DNA of 64,000 bases. Origin: Rhodopirellula halodulae. GTDB lineage: Bacteria > Planctomycetota > Planctomycetia > Pirellulales > Pirellulaceae. The stretch's first letter is position 1, and each line of letters begins with the position of its first letter. The notes under the pieces were generated by a model. The model was not told where the DNA came from. It saw only the letters and a list, made by a program, of their open reading frames with translations, and made no database searches. The position numbers and the translations under genes are program-made. The stretch covers positions 2,059,372-2,123,371 of the forward strand of contig NZ_JAJKFV010000029.1 of the NCBI RefSeq assembly GCF_020966775.1, written 5' to 3'. This document shows positions 56,089 to 64,000 of this stretch, piece by piece.

Positions 56089-56640
56089 TGGTTCGCTCTC
56101 GCTGTTGTCGTCCTCGGTCAAATGGCTCGGTGGAGTTTACTCGTCCAAGAAGTCGACAAAAGACCGCGTGCGTGGGCGCCGCATCTTTGTGAGCGACGAA
56201 CTTTGTTGCATCCGACCCGCGAAAGGCACCGCATTTCACAGGTGGAATTACATGGTGACGCGGGGACCGGTTGAGCCGCAAACCGATTGGGGTTTGTGAA
56301 TGTTTGTTGAAGAAGTCCACCTGAATGCAGCCAAGCATTGAACGAGCGCATTGGCGTGCCGCACTGCCGTCGAAGAATTGCAAGAGTCCATGCAATCGAC
56401 ACCGGTCCCGGTTTGATGCGAAAAGAGTCGCAAGCGGATGGAAAATGATGCCAACGGTGCGATGTTCGTTTGGCAACGAAACGGTGTCGCACGATTTGGA
56501 TGCCGGTCACAACGTTCAGACCAGGTCTGTTATAGAATCGGCGTTCTTGCATCGCGACGTCATTGGTCGCGCCGTGGCGAGCGTTTTCCAACAAGACGAC
56601 TTGGTTCTTGGGTCACGTGTTCTTGGTTCACGAGAGAAAA
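56089..56640. other. Divergent intergenic region between the PhoD-like gene and the DUF1772 gene
   Basis: About 550 bases without a supported gene. A minus-strand frame at 56118-56594 has atypical composition and no recognisable domain. A candidate operator/promoter for the DUF1772 gene lies at 56517-56538. Confidence 0.5.
56517..56538 (+). promoter_or_regulatory. Candidate operator and -10 element upstream of the DUF1772 gene
   Basis: A perfect 6-bp inverted repeat CAGACC-A-GGTCTG (56517-56529) is followed at once by TATAGAAT (56531-56538), a plausible -10 box about 100 bp before the gene. Regulator binding there could occlude a promoter. No clear -35 element was found. Confidence 0.35.
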
Positions 56641-57108
56641 ATGTTTGATTCGCTGCCTCAAATCCTTGCAATCGTCGGAGCTGGTCTGGTCACCGGGCTG
56701 CTGTTTGCATTTTCGAACTTCGTCATGCGAGCCTTGGCGGACTTGCCGATGGAGCAAGGAATGAGAGCGATGCAATTGATCAACGAACGAATCATCAATC
56801 CGGTGTTTGTTATCTTTTTCTTAGGAACGCCACTGGCTTGCGTGCTGCTGTTGTGGCAATCCATTCGAGAGATCGAACAAGTCGGAGCGATGTTAACGCT
56901 CGCCGGTGCCGTTCTTTATCTCTTGGGACCTTTGGGGATCACGATGACGAAGAACGTTCCCTTGAACAATCAACTTGCTGGGACTGACGCCTGCAACGCT
57001 GATCCAGTGTGGATCGACTATCAAAGAAGCTGGCAGTTTTGGAATCATGTACGCACCGTTGCGGGGACCCTTGCGATTTTGTTGTTATCAATGGGCTTGG
57101 TGGCGTAG
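56641..57108 (+). CDS. DUF1772 (anthrone oxygenase-like) membrane protein
   Basis: A small four-helix membrane protein of 155 residues. Helices run at about residues 5-28 (LPQILAIVGAGLVTGLLFAFS), 53-75 (VFVIFFLGTPLACVLLLW), 83-102 and 136-154. The family signature residues are present: MQLINERIINPVF, KNVPLNNQLAGTD, and WNHVRTVAGTLA near the end. Many members have unknown roles, and some fungal and actinobacterial homologues are cofactor-free oxygenases in polyketide pathways. ATG 56641 is preceded by GAGAG. No polyketide genes are near. Confidence 0.88.
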   Translation: MFDSLPQILAIVGAGLVTGLLFAFSNFVMRALADLPMEQGMRAMQLINERIINPVFVIFFLGTPLACVLLLWQSIREIEQVGAMLTLAGAVLYLLGPLGITMTKNVPLNNQLAGTDACNADPVWIDYQRSWQFWNHVRTVAGTLAILLLSMGLVA

Positions 57109-57143
57109 CGAAGGCGACAAGCGATTTGGAGGAGACTCTTTTG

Positions 57144-57461
57144 ATGCTCACTCGTGGAATCACTGCGTTGACGGCAGTTCTGTGTTCAGGTGTCCTGCGT
57201 GCGGTCTGTGCCATGCGAAAGTCAATGAATGACGTCGTGAAAGTGTGGTGCATTGTGCGTGACATGCTGTTCAGCCACGACGTACCTCGACGCGATCTTT
57301 GGCCACCGATTTCAGAGGACGAGTTCATTCGTCGGTGCTCGCCGGGAGTTGACCGTCAACGTGCACTTCGCGTTCGCAGGATTGTCTCAGAACAGCTCGG
57401 CGTCGATTACGACCGCGTCTATCCAGAGCAGCGATTCATCGAGGACTTGGGTTGCGATTGA
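57144..57461 (+). CDS. Short protein with an acyl-carrier-protein-like C-terminus
   Basis: The product has 105 residues from ATG 57144. The first 35 form a weakly hydrophobic N-terminus (ITALTAVLCSGVLRAVCAM). From about residue 50, ISEDEFIRRCSPGVDRQRALRVRRIVSEQLGVDYDRVYPEQR leads to FIEDLGCD, which resembles helix 1 and loop 1 of acyl carrier proteins just before their DSL serine. The protein stops exactly there, so the phosphopantetheine site is missing. It may be a decayed or specialised ACP-like protein. It starts 36 bp after the DUF1772 gene and could be co-transcribed. No ACP partner enzymes are adjacent. Confidence 0.55.
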   Translation: MLTRGITALTAVLCSGVLRAVCAMRKSMNDVVKVWCIVRDMLFSHDVPRRDLWPPISEDEFIRRCSPGVDRQRALRVRRIVSEQLGVDYDRVYPEQRFIEDLGCD

Positions 57462-57613
57462 AGGTGGCGATATTCCAGGTGCATCTCGCCAGGTTCATCA
57501 CAACGAGTATCACGCATAAGCTAGATTTCATACTCACGCCTTCGATACCAATTGCTTTCGTCGCTCATCCGATCCGAAACTCGGTGCGTACGATATCAGC
57601 GAATCTCAATGGA

Positions 57614-59131
57614 TCAAAAGTAGGTCCAGAGTTGCGAACGAAAGAGTGTGCCGCTTTGGCCTGCGACATATCCTGTCCGTGATTGCTGGGCCGGAGAATC
57701 ATCGATGGTGGTCACATCGAACGTGAATCTGGCCGAACGTTCATTGAACAGATACCAGTTGGTTCCGACGGAAACTTCGTCACTGCTTCCAAACTCGCCA
57801 TTCACAAGCGAACCCCGCACAAAGACTTCCAGCTTTTTGGGAATGACGAAAGCGGCTCCTTGAGCGAAGTAACCATGGTCGAACATGGAAGGCAATGCCG
57901 CGCCCGTGTTGCCCTCCAGGTTGTTCAACCAGCGTAGAAAAAGTTCTCCGCTGAAACTGAACCCGTTTTTCTTCATTCCAAGGTGTACCGAATAGAGCCA
58001 GAGATCAAACGCGTCCACGGTGATTCCGGGAGCCACCGCATTGGGTTCGATCAATCGGGTGCCGTCGCTCAAGCGGATCACCGTTTGTTCGGCTGCCGGT
58101 TCAGCGGTCCCGTTGCTTTCGTTTCGTGTTTGGGGCAGACCGTGTCCAATCCGGATCGCGAGCGACGGATGGTTCTCGAGATCAGAGAATCCCGGTCCAA
58201 ATGCTTCCAGCGGCTCCCACCACCCAAACGCAGAGTAGGCGAAGTGGGTATCAAGCTCCGATGGCTGCAACGACAGAGTGTTGATGCCATTGCCTACGAA
58301 CAACTGATAGCCAATGGTGTCAGTCAACTGTCCTTTGGCCCATATCCCCGCCGTGATCGAGGGTCGGAAAAAGGTGGTTGCCATCGTCCTGTCGGCTCCG
58401 AGTGTGTGGCGCGACGTTTCCAGCCATTCCCACGTGCCCGGCACTTTCCCGAGTCCCAAGTAAACGCGCAGTTGGTCGGACATTCGAAAGGAGATCCATC
58501 CCATCAGTAACTGAACGGGATCAGCCGTGACGGTGCTGTAGTCGATGTTGGTGTAGAAACCGAGGTCTTCATCGAAGGCATAGCCGGAAAAAATGAGTCT
58601 TCCCCGATTGATGTCGAAATCGTTGCGGTCCGCGATCTCGAGAAGATTCCCAGCCGCATCCGTGTAGGTGGATTGGGTTCGAGAAAAGCCTGTATGCCGG
58701 AATTGGTTGTGAAGATTGATCTTGAGCTCAAACGGCGATTGGCTCGCGTCGTGTGGACGCCATGTCCATCCGCCGTCGTAGACTGCATGGTGAGTCGAAT
58801 GGGCCGGATGATTTGAGTAGATGGACCCGGGGCAACCAAACGACTCGTCGTTAAACACGTCGTGGCTCTCGCTCACCAAGATGGGAGCTGCCATGGCCGT
58901 CGATTCGACGATGGCCTCCAGTTCGCTGATGCGGTCCAATGCTTCTCTCAGGTCTTGCTGAGTGACTGCGTCGACTGGCTGGTTCGCGGTTGATTCAAAT
59001 GGAGTTATCTGCAACTCGCGGTCGGAGTTTTCAGCGACCGCGTCAAGCATCGAGCACAACATGATCCAACCAATCATGCATGCGAAACTTCGGAGGATGA
59101 TCGGGTGCCCTGACATACGCATCAAATCCAT
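57614..59131 (-). CDS. Porin O/P-like outer-membrane protein
   Basis: This is probably an outer-membrane beta-barrel of the phosphate-selective porin (OprO/P) type. The N-terminus is hydrophobic (HPIILRSFACMIGWIMLCSMLDAVA), followed by a short coiled coil (TQQDLREALDRISELEAIVES) that resembles the periplasmic trimerisation helix of such porins. The remaining 400 residues alternate short beta strands rich in aromatic residues (RLIFSGYAFDEDLGFYTNID, VGTNWYLFNERSARFTFDV) and end in Phe, as barrel proteins do. Phosphate selectivity is inferred from family only. ATG 59131. It is divergent from the hydrolase gene, with a candidate operator between them. Confidence 0.82.
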   Translation of the reverse strand: MDLMRMSGHPIILRSFACMIGWIMLCSMLDAVAENSDRELQITPFESTANQPVDAVTQQDLREALDRISELEAIVESTAMAAPILVSESHDVFNDESFGCPGSIYSNHPAHSTHHAVYDGGWTWRPHDASQSPFELKINLHNQFRHTGFSRTQSTYTDAAGNLLEIADRNDFDINRGRLIFSGYAFDEDLGFYTNIDYSTVTADPVQLLMGWISFRMSDQLRVYLGLGKVPGTWEWLETSRHTLGADRTMATTFFRPSITAGIWAKGQLTDTIGYQLFVGNGINTLSLQPSELDTHFAYSAFGWWEPLEAFGPGFSDLENHPSLAIRIGHGLPQTRNESNGTAEPAAEQTVIRLSDGTRLIEPNAVAPGITVDAFDLWLYSVHLGMKKNGFSFSGELFLRWLNNLEGNTGAALPSMFDHGYFAQGAAFVIPKKLEVFVRGSLVNGEFGSSDEVSVGTNWYLFNERSARFTFDVTTIDDSPAQQSRTGYVAGQSGTLFRSQLWTYF

Positions 59132-59449
59132 CCGCCTGAATGAGAATCAACTATTCTCGTCGTCGGATGTACGGGTCGTGTGACTTCAGTCGATCGCGAA
59201 AGATTTTCCGATTGGAATGTTCAGTTGGCTGCACGTACAAACTCGTTCCGCGATATCAATGGATAATTGCGAGAGAATAGTCGCGACGAATTTTGCCCCC
59301 TGGGCATGCAGCTCTTCGGCGAAATGCGAGGCTAGAATATTCGGCTGGCCAACTGGCTAGGCCGCCAGCGGTTTGGCCAGTTAGGAAACTGGCCAGTCAG
59401 TAAGGTCCCATGTGGCGAAACGACATCCTTCATTTGATGAGACATCTGC
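59132..59449. other. Divergent intergenic region with a symmetric candidate operator
   Basis: The 318 bases separate the porin-like gene (minus) from the hydrolase gene (plus). The stretch at 59344-59400 is built from repeated TGGCCAGT/ACTGGCCA half-sites, including the perfect inverted repeat listed separately. No other feature was seen. Confidence 0.5.
59374..59395. promoter_or_regulatory. 22-bp perfect inverted repeat, candidate operator
   Basis: TGGCCAGTT (59374-59382) and AACTGGCCA (59387-59395) flank a 4-base spacer. Another AACTGGC copy lies upstream at 59351-59357. The site is about 55 bp before the hydrolase start and 240 bp before the porin-like gene. Its symmetry suits a dimeric repressor; a short RNA hairpin is the alternative. 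Confidence 0.5.
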
Positions 59450-60385
59450 ATGTCGCGTTTTAGTCGAAACATCTTGCGATGGACGCTCGTGCTGTTGACG
59501 CACGGATCTGTTGCTACGGCAAGAGTGAATGCAGACGATACGCTGCGTCAGGAAGAATCTCCGACTATCGCTCAAGCGGAGCTTCCAACCATTGTCAAAC
59601 TCGAGGAACAGCTTCCGCGGTCACCGACCGTCGTCGATTTCCATGGTTATCAGCAGCGGGATTTTCGGTGGAAAGGTGTCAACTGCAAATTGGTTTGTCC
59701 GATCAGACCTGCCAAGGGAACACCTTGGGTATGGCGAGCTCGTTTTTGGGGACACGAACCTCAGTTTGACGTGGCGATGCTTCAACAAGGATGGCATGTC
59801 GTTTATTGCGATGTCGCTGACCTCTTCGGGTGTGATGATGCGGTGGAAAGGTGGAATCAGTTTTATGGTTTGAGCCAACGCATCGGATTGAATCCCAAGC
59901 CGCTATTGGAAGGAATGAGTCGTGGCGGGGTGATCGTCATGCGATGGGCATCGGTCAATCCTGCTTGCGTCAGCGGACTCTATGTCGACAACGCGGTGAT
60001 GGACATTCGTTCGTGGCCAGGCGGCAAGGGCATTGGCGAAGGCTCGGCCGGTGCGTGGGGCAAGTGCTTGGAAGCCTATGAAATGACCGAGAGCGAGTCG
60101 GTGTCGATTGCAGATGGGCCGCTTGATCGTTTGCAAGCCCTGGCAAAAGCTGATGTACCGATCTACGCGTTGATCAACCTGGAAGACGTTGTCGTCCCGC
60201 CGGGCGAAAATAGCGAGAAGCTCGTGCAACGCTATCAAGACCTCGGCGGTCCATTCACGGTCCATCGCCGACGAGGCCTTGGTCATCACCCGCACTCACT
60301 CGAAGATCCAGCCCCTCTTGTCAACTTTGCAACACGAGCGTTTCGGGCAGCACAAAATCGTTCGCAACCCGCGCACGCAGATTGA
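59450..60385 (+). CDS. Secreted alpha/beta hydrolase
   Basis: A hydrolase of the alpha/beta fold with 311 residues. The N-terminus has basic residues and a hydrophobic segment (RNILRWTLVLLTHGSVATA), compatible with export. The nucleophile elbow is GMSRGG, with Ser157. Candidates for the rest of the triad are the acid in LEDVVVPPGENS and the His in GLGHHPHSLEDP, in the usual order. The region RARFWGHEPQFDVAMLQQGWHVVYCDVADLFG resembles the oxyanion-hole side of prolyl-oligopeptidase-like esterases found in planctomycetes. The substrate is unknown. ATG 59450, behind a symmetric candidate operator. Confidence 0.82.
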   Translation: MSRFSRNILRWTLVLLTHGSVATARVNADDTLRQEESPTIAQAELPTIVKLEEQLPRSPTVVDFHGYQQRDFRWKGVNCKLVCPIRPAKGTPWVWRARFWGHEPQFDVAMLQQGWHVVYCDVADLFGCDDAVERWNQFYGLSQRIGLNPKPLLEGMSRGGVIVMRWASVNPACVSGLYVDNAVMDIRSWPGGKGIGEGSAGAWGKCLEAYEMTESESVSIADGPLDRLQALAKADVPIYALINLEDVVVPPGENSEKLVQRYQDLGGPFTVHRRRGLGHHPHSLEDPAPLVNFATRAFRAAQNRSQPAHAD

Positions 60386-60785
60386 GTTGATTCGTTTGGG
60401 CAAATCCTTTACTGATTCTTTTTGGATAGACCAAACCCTTTCGACGTGGTCGTTTCGCTCTTTCGCTTTCTTCGCACGATCTTCGTTTGCAATTCATTCG
60501 ATTGCAGGCGTGGCAGGTCCACGTTTCCTGACGGCAAGGTAGCGTGAAAACTGGTGTTTTCCCGCGACGGGAAGGCGACGCAGTGACTGCCATAGGCCTT
60601 GTTTGACTTGGCTGGGCATGCGAGCCATTCGGCCTAGAATTCTTGCTTCTAGTGCCGTTGCTGGAGTCTGGCGTTGGACGGCTTGTCTACCTGAACAGCC
60701 GGAAAAAGAAGGCCACCGTCGCCCAACCGCGACCTTGATTCGATCCGGACACACTCCAGCGGCCTCTCAGGCCAGATCAATCAAA
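60386..60785. other. Intergenic region between the hydrolase gene and tRNA-Arg
   Basis: About 400 bases. A short hairpin TTCCCG-CGA-CGGGAA lies near 60555-60575. Small minus-strand frames (for example 60494-60754) have no recognisable features. No gene is supported. Confidence 0.45.
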
Positions 60786-60859
60786 TACCCCCGACAGGAT
60801 TCGAACCTGTGACCTGCGCGTTAGGAATGCGCTGCTCTATCCAGCTGAGCTACGAGGGC
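60786..60859 (-). tRNA. tRNA-Arg, anticodon CCU
   Basis: A 74-base cloverleaf reads on the minus strand from GCCCTCG to GGGGGT plus discriminator A. The D-arm is GCTC..GAGC. The anticodon loop TTCCTAA has CCU at positions 34-36, which reads AGG. The T-arm is ACAGG-TTCGAAT-CCTGT. The acceptor stem has two wobble pairs (1-72 and 5-68). The anticodon stem has an A31-C39 mismatch at the loop end. CCA is not encoded. Confidence 0.95.
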
Positions 60860-60948
60860 GATTGGGTGGGTGTTGGTTTCAATTGAATACGCTGTCCAAG
60901 TCTACGTTGCGGTGTGGGCTGCGGGAAGATCGTCTTGGGCGAGCGAGT

Positions 60949-61803
60949 TTAGGGGAATCGCAGGGACGGGCGTGAAAGTTCGATGAGAGTTTCTTCGATC
61001 GAGATCACCGATTCAATTTCGAGGCTTCCATAGACCGAAGCTCCCGTGTGCACGACCAAGTTGTCTCGCAGTTTGGCAATGCCGTCGTGATGCGTGTGGC
61101 CACAAAGAACAGTGTGACGACGATCCGGTGACTCCGCGGCGGCGGTTTGCAACACCTCGCCGAGTTGTCCGCAGACGAAGAACGGGGCCCAATTGTCGTC
61201 CGTCGTTTTGCCTTCGTACCAACACGCTTCGCGAAATGGTGGGACGTGTGTGGCAATCAAAACTTGCGTGATGGTTGCCGGAAGATCACGAAGTTTTTGA
61301 GCGATGCGATCGGCGGCGGATTTGCCTTCCGCGATCAGCATGGATTGCCAGTGTTCGGGCGAGCTGGTTCGGAAGTCCTCGATCAGTTGAAAGTCATTCA
61401 ACCGAACATTGGATCCGGCGTAGTCGCCAACGGTGGCGTCTCCCCAACCGTCATCGCCGATCAGCACCGTGGTGCGATTGAGCGAAACCGACTGATGGTC
61501 CGTGAGATAGGTCAGTTGCGGAACATCGCGGCTGAGAGCGATCAAGTCGCGACGCGTCGTCGCGATGGATTTGCCGTAGAAATCATGATTGCCGAGCACA
61601 AAGAGGATCGGGCGATCCAAAGACTCGGCCAAGCATCGAAGTTGATAGGCAACGTCGTCGCCTTCCGACAAATCGCCGGTGATCAAAACCGCGTCAGGAT
61701 CGAGTTCTAGGAGTTTCTCGTTCCAGGCCTGCCAAACATCGAGTTTGGCGTGATCGAAGTGTGGGTCGGTGACCCAGGCGATTCGTCGGAAGTTCGATTT
61801 CAA
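60949..61803 (-). CDS. Metallophosphoesterase (calcineurin-like)
   Basis: A cytoplasmic phosphoesterase of 284 residues with all five calcineurin-like metal motifs: D-x-H at Asp13/His15 (VTDPHFDH), GD at Asp44 (ITGDLSEGDD), GNHD at 71-74 (GNHDFYG), a lone His in IATHVPPF, and GHTHHDG near the end. Two metal ions are expected. The substrate (protein phosphate, nucleotide or phospholipid) cannot be told. The start is TTG 61803, which has no ATG nearby; a GAGG lies about 11 bases upstream. It lies 33 bp downstream of metK on the same strand, so the two are probably co-transcribed. Confidence 0.88.
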   Translation of the reverse strand: MKSNFRRIAWVTDPHFDHAKLDVWQAWNEKLLELDPDAVLITGDLSEGDDVAYQLRCLAESLDRPILFVLGNHDFYGKSIATTRRDLIALSRDVPQLTYLTDHQSVSLNRTTVLIGDDGWGDATVGDYAGSNVRLNDFQLIEDFRTSSPEHWQSMLIAEGKSAADRIAQKLRDLPATITQVLIATHVPPFREACWYEGKTTDDNWAPFFVCGQLGEVLQTAAAESPDRRHTVLCGHTHHDGIAKLRDNLVVHTGASVYGSLEIESVISIEETLIELSRPSLRFP

Positions 61804-61836
61804 GGAAACGTTGCCGCCTCAGGACAGAGTGGATGC

Positions 61837-63024
61837 TCAAGCGGTGGCGGCTGTACCGGCGGCTTCCGCCAGCGCGTCTGCCTTGTCGGTTTTTTCCCAA
61901 GTGAAGCCTTCACCGTCCCGACCGAAGTGACCACCGGCGGTGGTGTCGACGAAGACCGGACGACGCAGTTGCAGGTGTTCGATGATGCCACCGGGAGTCA
62001 ACGGGAAGTGCTCGCGAACCAATTCGCAAAGCTTCGAGTCGTCGACTTTGCCGGTGCCTTCGGTGTCCACGTGAACGCTGACAGGCTCGGTCACGCCGAT
62101 CGCGTATGCCAGTTGGACTTCGCAACGTTCAGCCAATCCCGAAGCCACGATGTTCTTCGCGACGTAGCGGGCCATGTAAGCCGCGCTGCGGTCGACTTTG
62201 GTGGAGTCTTTGCCGCTGAACGCACCACCACCGTGGCGGCCCCAGCCGCCGTAGGTGTCGACAATGATCTTACGGCCGGTCAGGCCGCAGTCACCGTGAG
62301 GGCCACCGATGATGAACTTGCCGGTGGGGTTGATGTGGTACTTGATGTCGCCTTTGTCCAGCTCAGCAGGAATCGATGGCTTGATCACGTTCTCGATGAC
62401 GAACTTTTCGATTTCGTCATGCGAGACATCGGGACCGTGCTGAGCGCTCACGACCACGGCTTCGATACGAACCGGGCGATTGCCTTCGTATTCAACCGTG
62501 ACTTGGCTTTTGTTGTCAGGTCGCAACCAGTCGACTTCTTTATTGAAGCGGGCTTCGGTGATGCGGTTGATGATGCGGTGCGAAAGTGCGATTGGCAGCG
62601 GCATCAATTCCGGTGTGTCTTTGCAGGCGTACCCAAACATCAGGCCTTGGTCGCCAGCGCCGATTTCTTTGCCGGAAGCTTCGTCCGAGTTGACGCCTTG
62701 CGCGATGTCGGGGCTCTGTGCATCCAAGCGAACTTGCACTTCACAGGTCTTGCCATCGATACCGATGTCTGGATCGTCGTATCCAACGGCCACGATGGTG
62801 TCGCGAACGATCTTTTCGTAGTCCACATCGGCTTGGCTGCTGATCTCACCGGCGACCACGGCCAAACCGGTGGTCACCAACGTTTCGCAAGCAACGCGGC
62901 TGGCGGGATCTTGTGCGAGCAAAGCGTCCAGGATGCTATCAGAGATTCGGTCGGCCAACTTATCTGGGTGGCCCATGCTGACCGATTCGCTGGTGAAAAG
63001 AAAACGACCTGATTCAATACTCAC
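61837..63024 (-). CDS. metK: S-adenosylmethionine synthetase
   Basis: MetK makes S-adenosylmethionine from methionine and ATP in the cytoplasm. The family start [20 protein letters not shown] includes the ATP-binding GHPDK. Further marks are [12 protein letters not shown] and GGAFSGKD (the P-loop-like [19 protein letters not shown]), and the conserved [23 protein letters not shown]. At about 395 residues it has normal length. GTG 63024 is preferred because GGAG lies 9 bases upstream and the conserved start follows at once. An ATG at 63072 with a GGAGG only 2 bases before it would add 16 residues. The leader contains a 7-bp hairpin, but no known SAM riboswitch was recognised. Confidence 0.95.
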   Translation of the reverse strand: MSIESGRFLFTSESVSMGHPDKLADRISDSILDALLAQDPASRVACETLVTTGLAVVAGEISSQADVDYEKIVRDTIVAVGYDDPDIGIDGKTCEVQVRLDAQSPDIAQGVNSDEASGKEIGAGDQGLMFGYACKDTPELMPLPIALSHRIINRITEARFNKEVDWLRPDNKSQVTVEYEGNRPVRIEAVVVSAQHGPDVSHDEIEKFVIENVIKPSIPAELDKGDIKYHINPTGKFIIGGPHGDCGLTGRKIIVDTYGGWGRHGGGAFSGKDSTKVDRSAAYMARYVAKNIVASGLAERCEVQLAYAIGVTEPVSVHVDTEGTGKVDDSKLCELVREHFPLTPGGIIEHLQLRRPVFVDTTAGGHFGRDGEGFTWEKTDKADALAEAAGTAATA

Positions 63025-63104
63025 TACACTGATCTCCGGGGAAAAACGAAAACGATCGTAGTCGGATTTCATTACCTCCCACGACGTGCCCCATAGCGTA
63101 AGCA

Positions 63105-63137
63105 CTGCCAGGGACGGCGCAAAGCGGCTTCTGGCAG
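63105..63137 (-). promoter_or_regulatory. Hairpin in the metK leader
   Basis: A perfect 7-bp stem, CTGCCAG (63105-63111) with CTGGCAG (63131-63137), lies about 80-110 bases upstream of the metK start. It has no U-tract and does not match the cores of known SAM riboswitches, so a regulatory role is only possible. Confidence 0.3.
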
Positions 63138-63180
63138 CAGAAATCACGGAAAAAGCCACCCGATCCGTTCGGCGGCAGCC

Positions 63181-64000
63181 ATGACATTCACACCCAACGA
63201 CCCCGAAACAAATGAGGCAGCGTCCGGCTCGACGGCAGATTCTCCGTGGAGTCGGCCGGCGGTCTCGTACGGGCCGCTCTTGGCGTCGTTTGCGTTGCAT
63301 TTGATGTTGATTGTGGGAGTGGTCGTGTGGGCTCAGTCGCGACCCTCGGCGGGGACAACCGTCGCACCAGAAACCAATGTTGGCGTGGTGATGGCGTACC
63401 GGTCACCCAAAGCGGCTCGCACGATCACGCGAGAATCGGTACTCGAGTCCAACGCCGCGACCGAAAGCCCAAACGACCGGCAGATCGACGAGCGTTCCAA
63501 TGCCTCGCCATCGGATACTTCCGCGGCGACGAATCCATCTTCGATTCGAGATCAATCCGCCGTGGACCAGCGTCCTTCTGCGGCGTCGGCTCCACCCGCC
63601 GGCTTTGTGCCGCCGGTGGATTTGGCCGGTTTGTATGCCGAGATGACTCGTCGAGGTTCGAAGGCGGGCCAAGACGATGGGCGTGGCAAGGCAGCTCGCG
63701 GAATCGCCAATGCAACGGGCATCGAAGGTGTCTTGAACTTCGGTGACGGGCGAACCGCAGACGACCTTGGTGATGATGAATTGGTCCCCGGCGAGTCTCG
63801 AGCGGGGCAAGGTGCCGGGCAAACGACCACGTCCGTGTTTGGCGTGTCGGGTTCTGGCAGCACATTCGTCTATGTGTTTGACCACAGCGAGAGCATGTCA
63901 GCATCCGGTGGCAAGCCACTGCGAGCGGCCAAGGAAGAATTGATTCGCAGTTTGCGTTCGTTGAGTGAACGACAACAGTTTCAAATCATCTTTTACAACG
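63181..64000 (+). CDS. Membrane-anchored von Willebrand factor A domain protein, N-terminal part
   Basis: The gene runs off the right edge; 273 codons are visible from ATG 63181. A membrane segment lies near residues 30-50 ([20 protein letters not shown]), followed by a long Ser/Ala/Pro-rich linker. A vWA domain starts at about 228 with [14 protein letters not shown]234, S236 and S238 form the DxSxS metal-ion site. The rest ([29 protein letters not shown]) matches the first helix and second strand of the fold. vWA domains mediate metal-dependent protein contacts. The partner is unknown. It is divergent from metK. Confidence 0.82.
   Translation, partial: MTFTPNDPETNEAASGSTADSPWSRPAVSYGPLLASFALHLMLIVGVVVWAQSRPSAGTTVAPETNVGVVMAYRSPKAARTITRESVLESNAATESPNDRQIDERSNASPSDTSAATNPSSIRDQSAVDQRPSAASAPPAGFVPPVDLAGLYAEMTRRGSKAGQDDGRGKAARGIANATGIEGVLNFGDGRTADDLGDDELVPGESRAGQGAGQTTTSVFGVSGSGSTFVYVFDHSESMSASGGKPLRAAKEELIRSLRSLSERQQFQIIFYN

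Noticed and set aside
56118-56594. 158-codon minus-strand frame upstream of the PhoD-like gene
   Set aside because: It has unusual composition, no domain and a candidate promoter region inside it.
60494-60754. 86-codon minus-strand frame before tRNA-Arg
   Set aside because: No conserved features or start signal; the composition is like non-coding DNA.
63025-63180. SAM riboswitch upstream of metK
   Set aside because: None of the SAM-I, SAM-II or SAH core sequences that I can recognise is present; only a single hairpin is visible.

Overview
This window looks like a chromosomal segment of a planctomycete close to Rhodopirellula. The reasons are: a 7185-codon secreted multidomain protein that begins with an LEPR-XLL-like planctomycete export motif and ends in dockerin-type repeats; several secreted proteins of planctomycete character; moderately GC-rich coding sequence; and very long reading frames on the opposite strand of real genes. 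The genus is inferred from family resemblance, not from a database search.

Layout. Bases 1-10964 are mostly on the minus strand: the start of trpA (cut by the window edge), a small lipoprotein, a PQQ-type beta-propeller protein, a secreted Met-rich/GLPGA-repeat protein, a family 4-like glycosyltransferase, metG with an unusually structured leader, and a LmbE/PIG-L-type deacetylase. A secreted protein of unknown function (about 5.2-6.3 kb) lies on the plus strand. A small HExxH protein (11.2 kb, plus) precedes the giant gene (11736-33293, minus). The giant protein carries a matrixin-like zinc protease domain, beta-helix and pre-peptidase-like segments, a GEVED domain, a long series of cadherin-like domains including a five-fold superrepeat of about 345 residues, and a dockerin pair.

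Divergently from the giant gene runs a tightly overlapping plus-strand operon (34.0-41.7 kb) for a type II secretion/type IV pilus-like machine: pseudopilins GspG, H, I, J and K, then a PilM-PilN-like fusion (GspL role) and a PilO-Ig-PilP/GspC-like fusion (GspM role). A strong intrinsic terminator separates it from the translation block nusA - infB - rbfA (41.8-47.3 kb). An HhH-GPD-like protein with a histone H1-like tail and a YebC/PmpR-family gene follow.

From 49.7 kb a periplasmic adaptor and an RND pump form a two-gene efflux operon, followed by a convergent PhoD-like phosphatase with a 16-bp tandem repeat between them. Then come a DUF1772 membrane protein, a short protein with an ACP-like end, a porin O/P-like outer-membrane protein, a secreted alpha/beta hydrolase behind a perfect inverted repeat, tRNA-Arg(CCU), a metallophosphoesterase with metK upstream in the same direction, and the start of a membrane-anchored von Willebrand A protein (63181 to the window end).

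The points most worth following are the fused PilMNOP-like platform next to the giant exoprotein, the higher-order repeat inside the giant gene, and the structured metG leader. No CRISPR array, insertion sequence, prophage or rRNA was seen.
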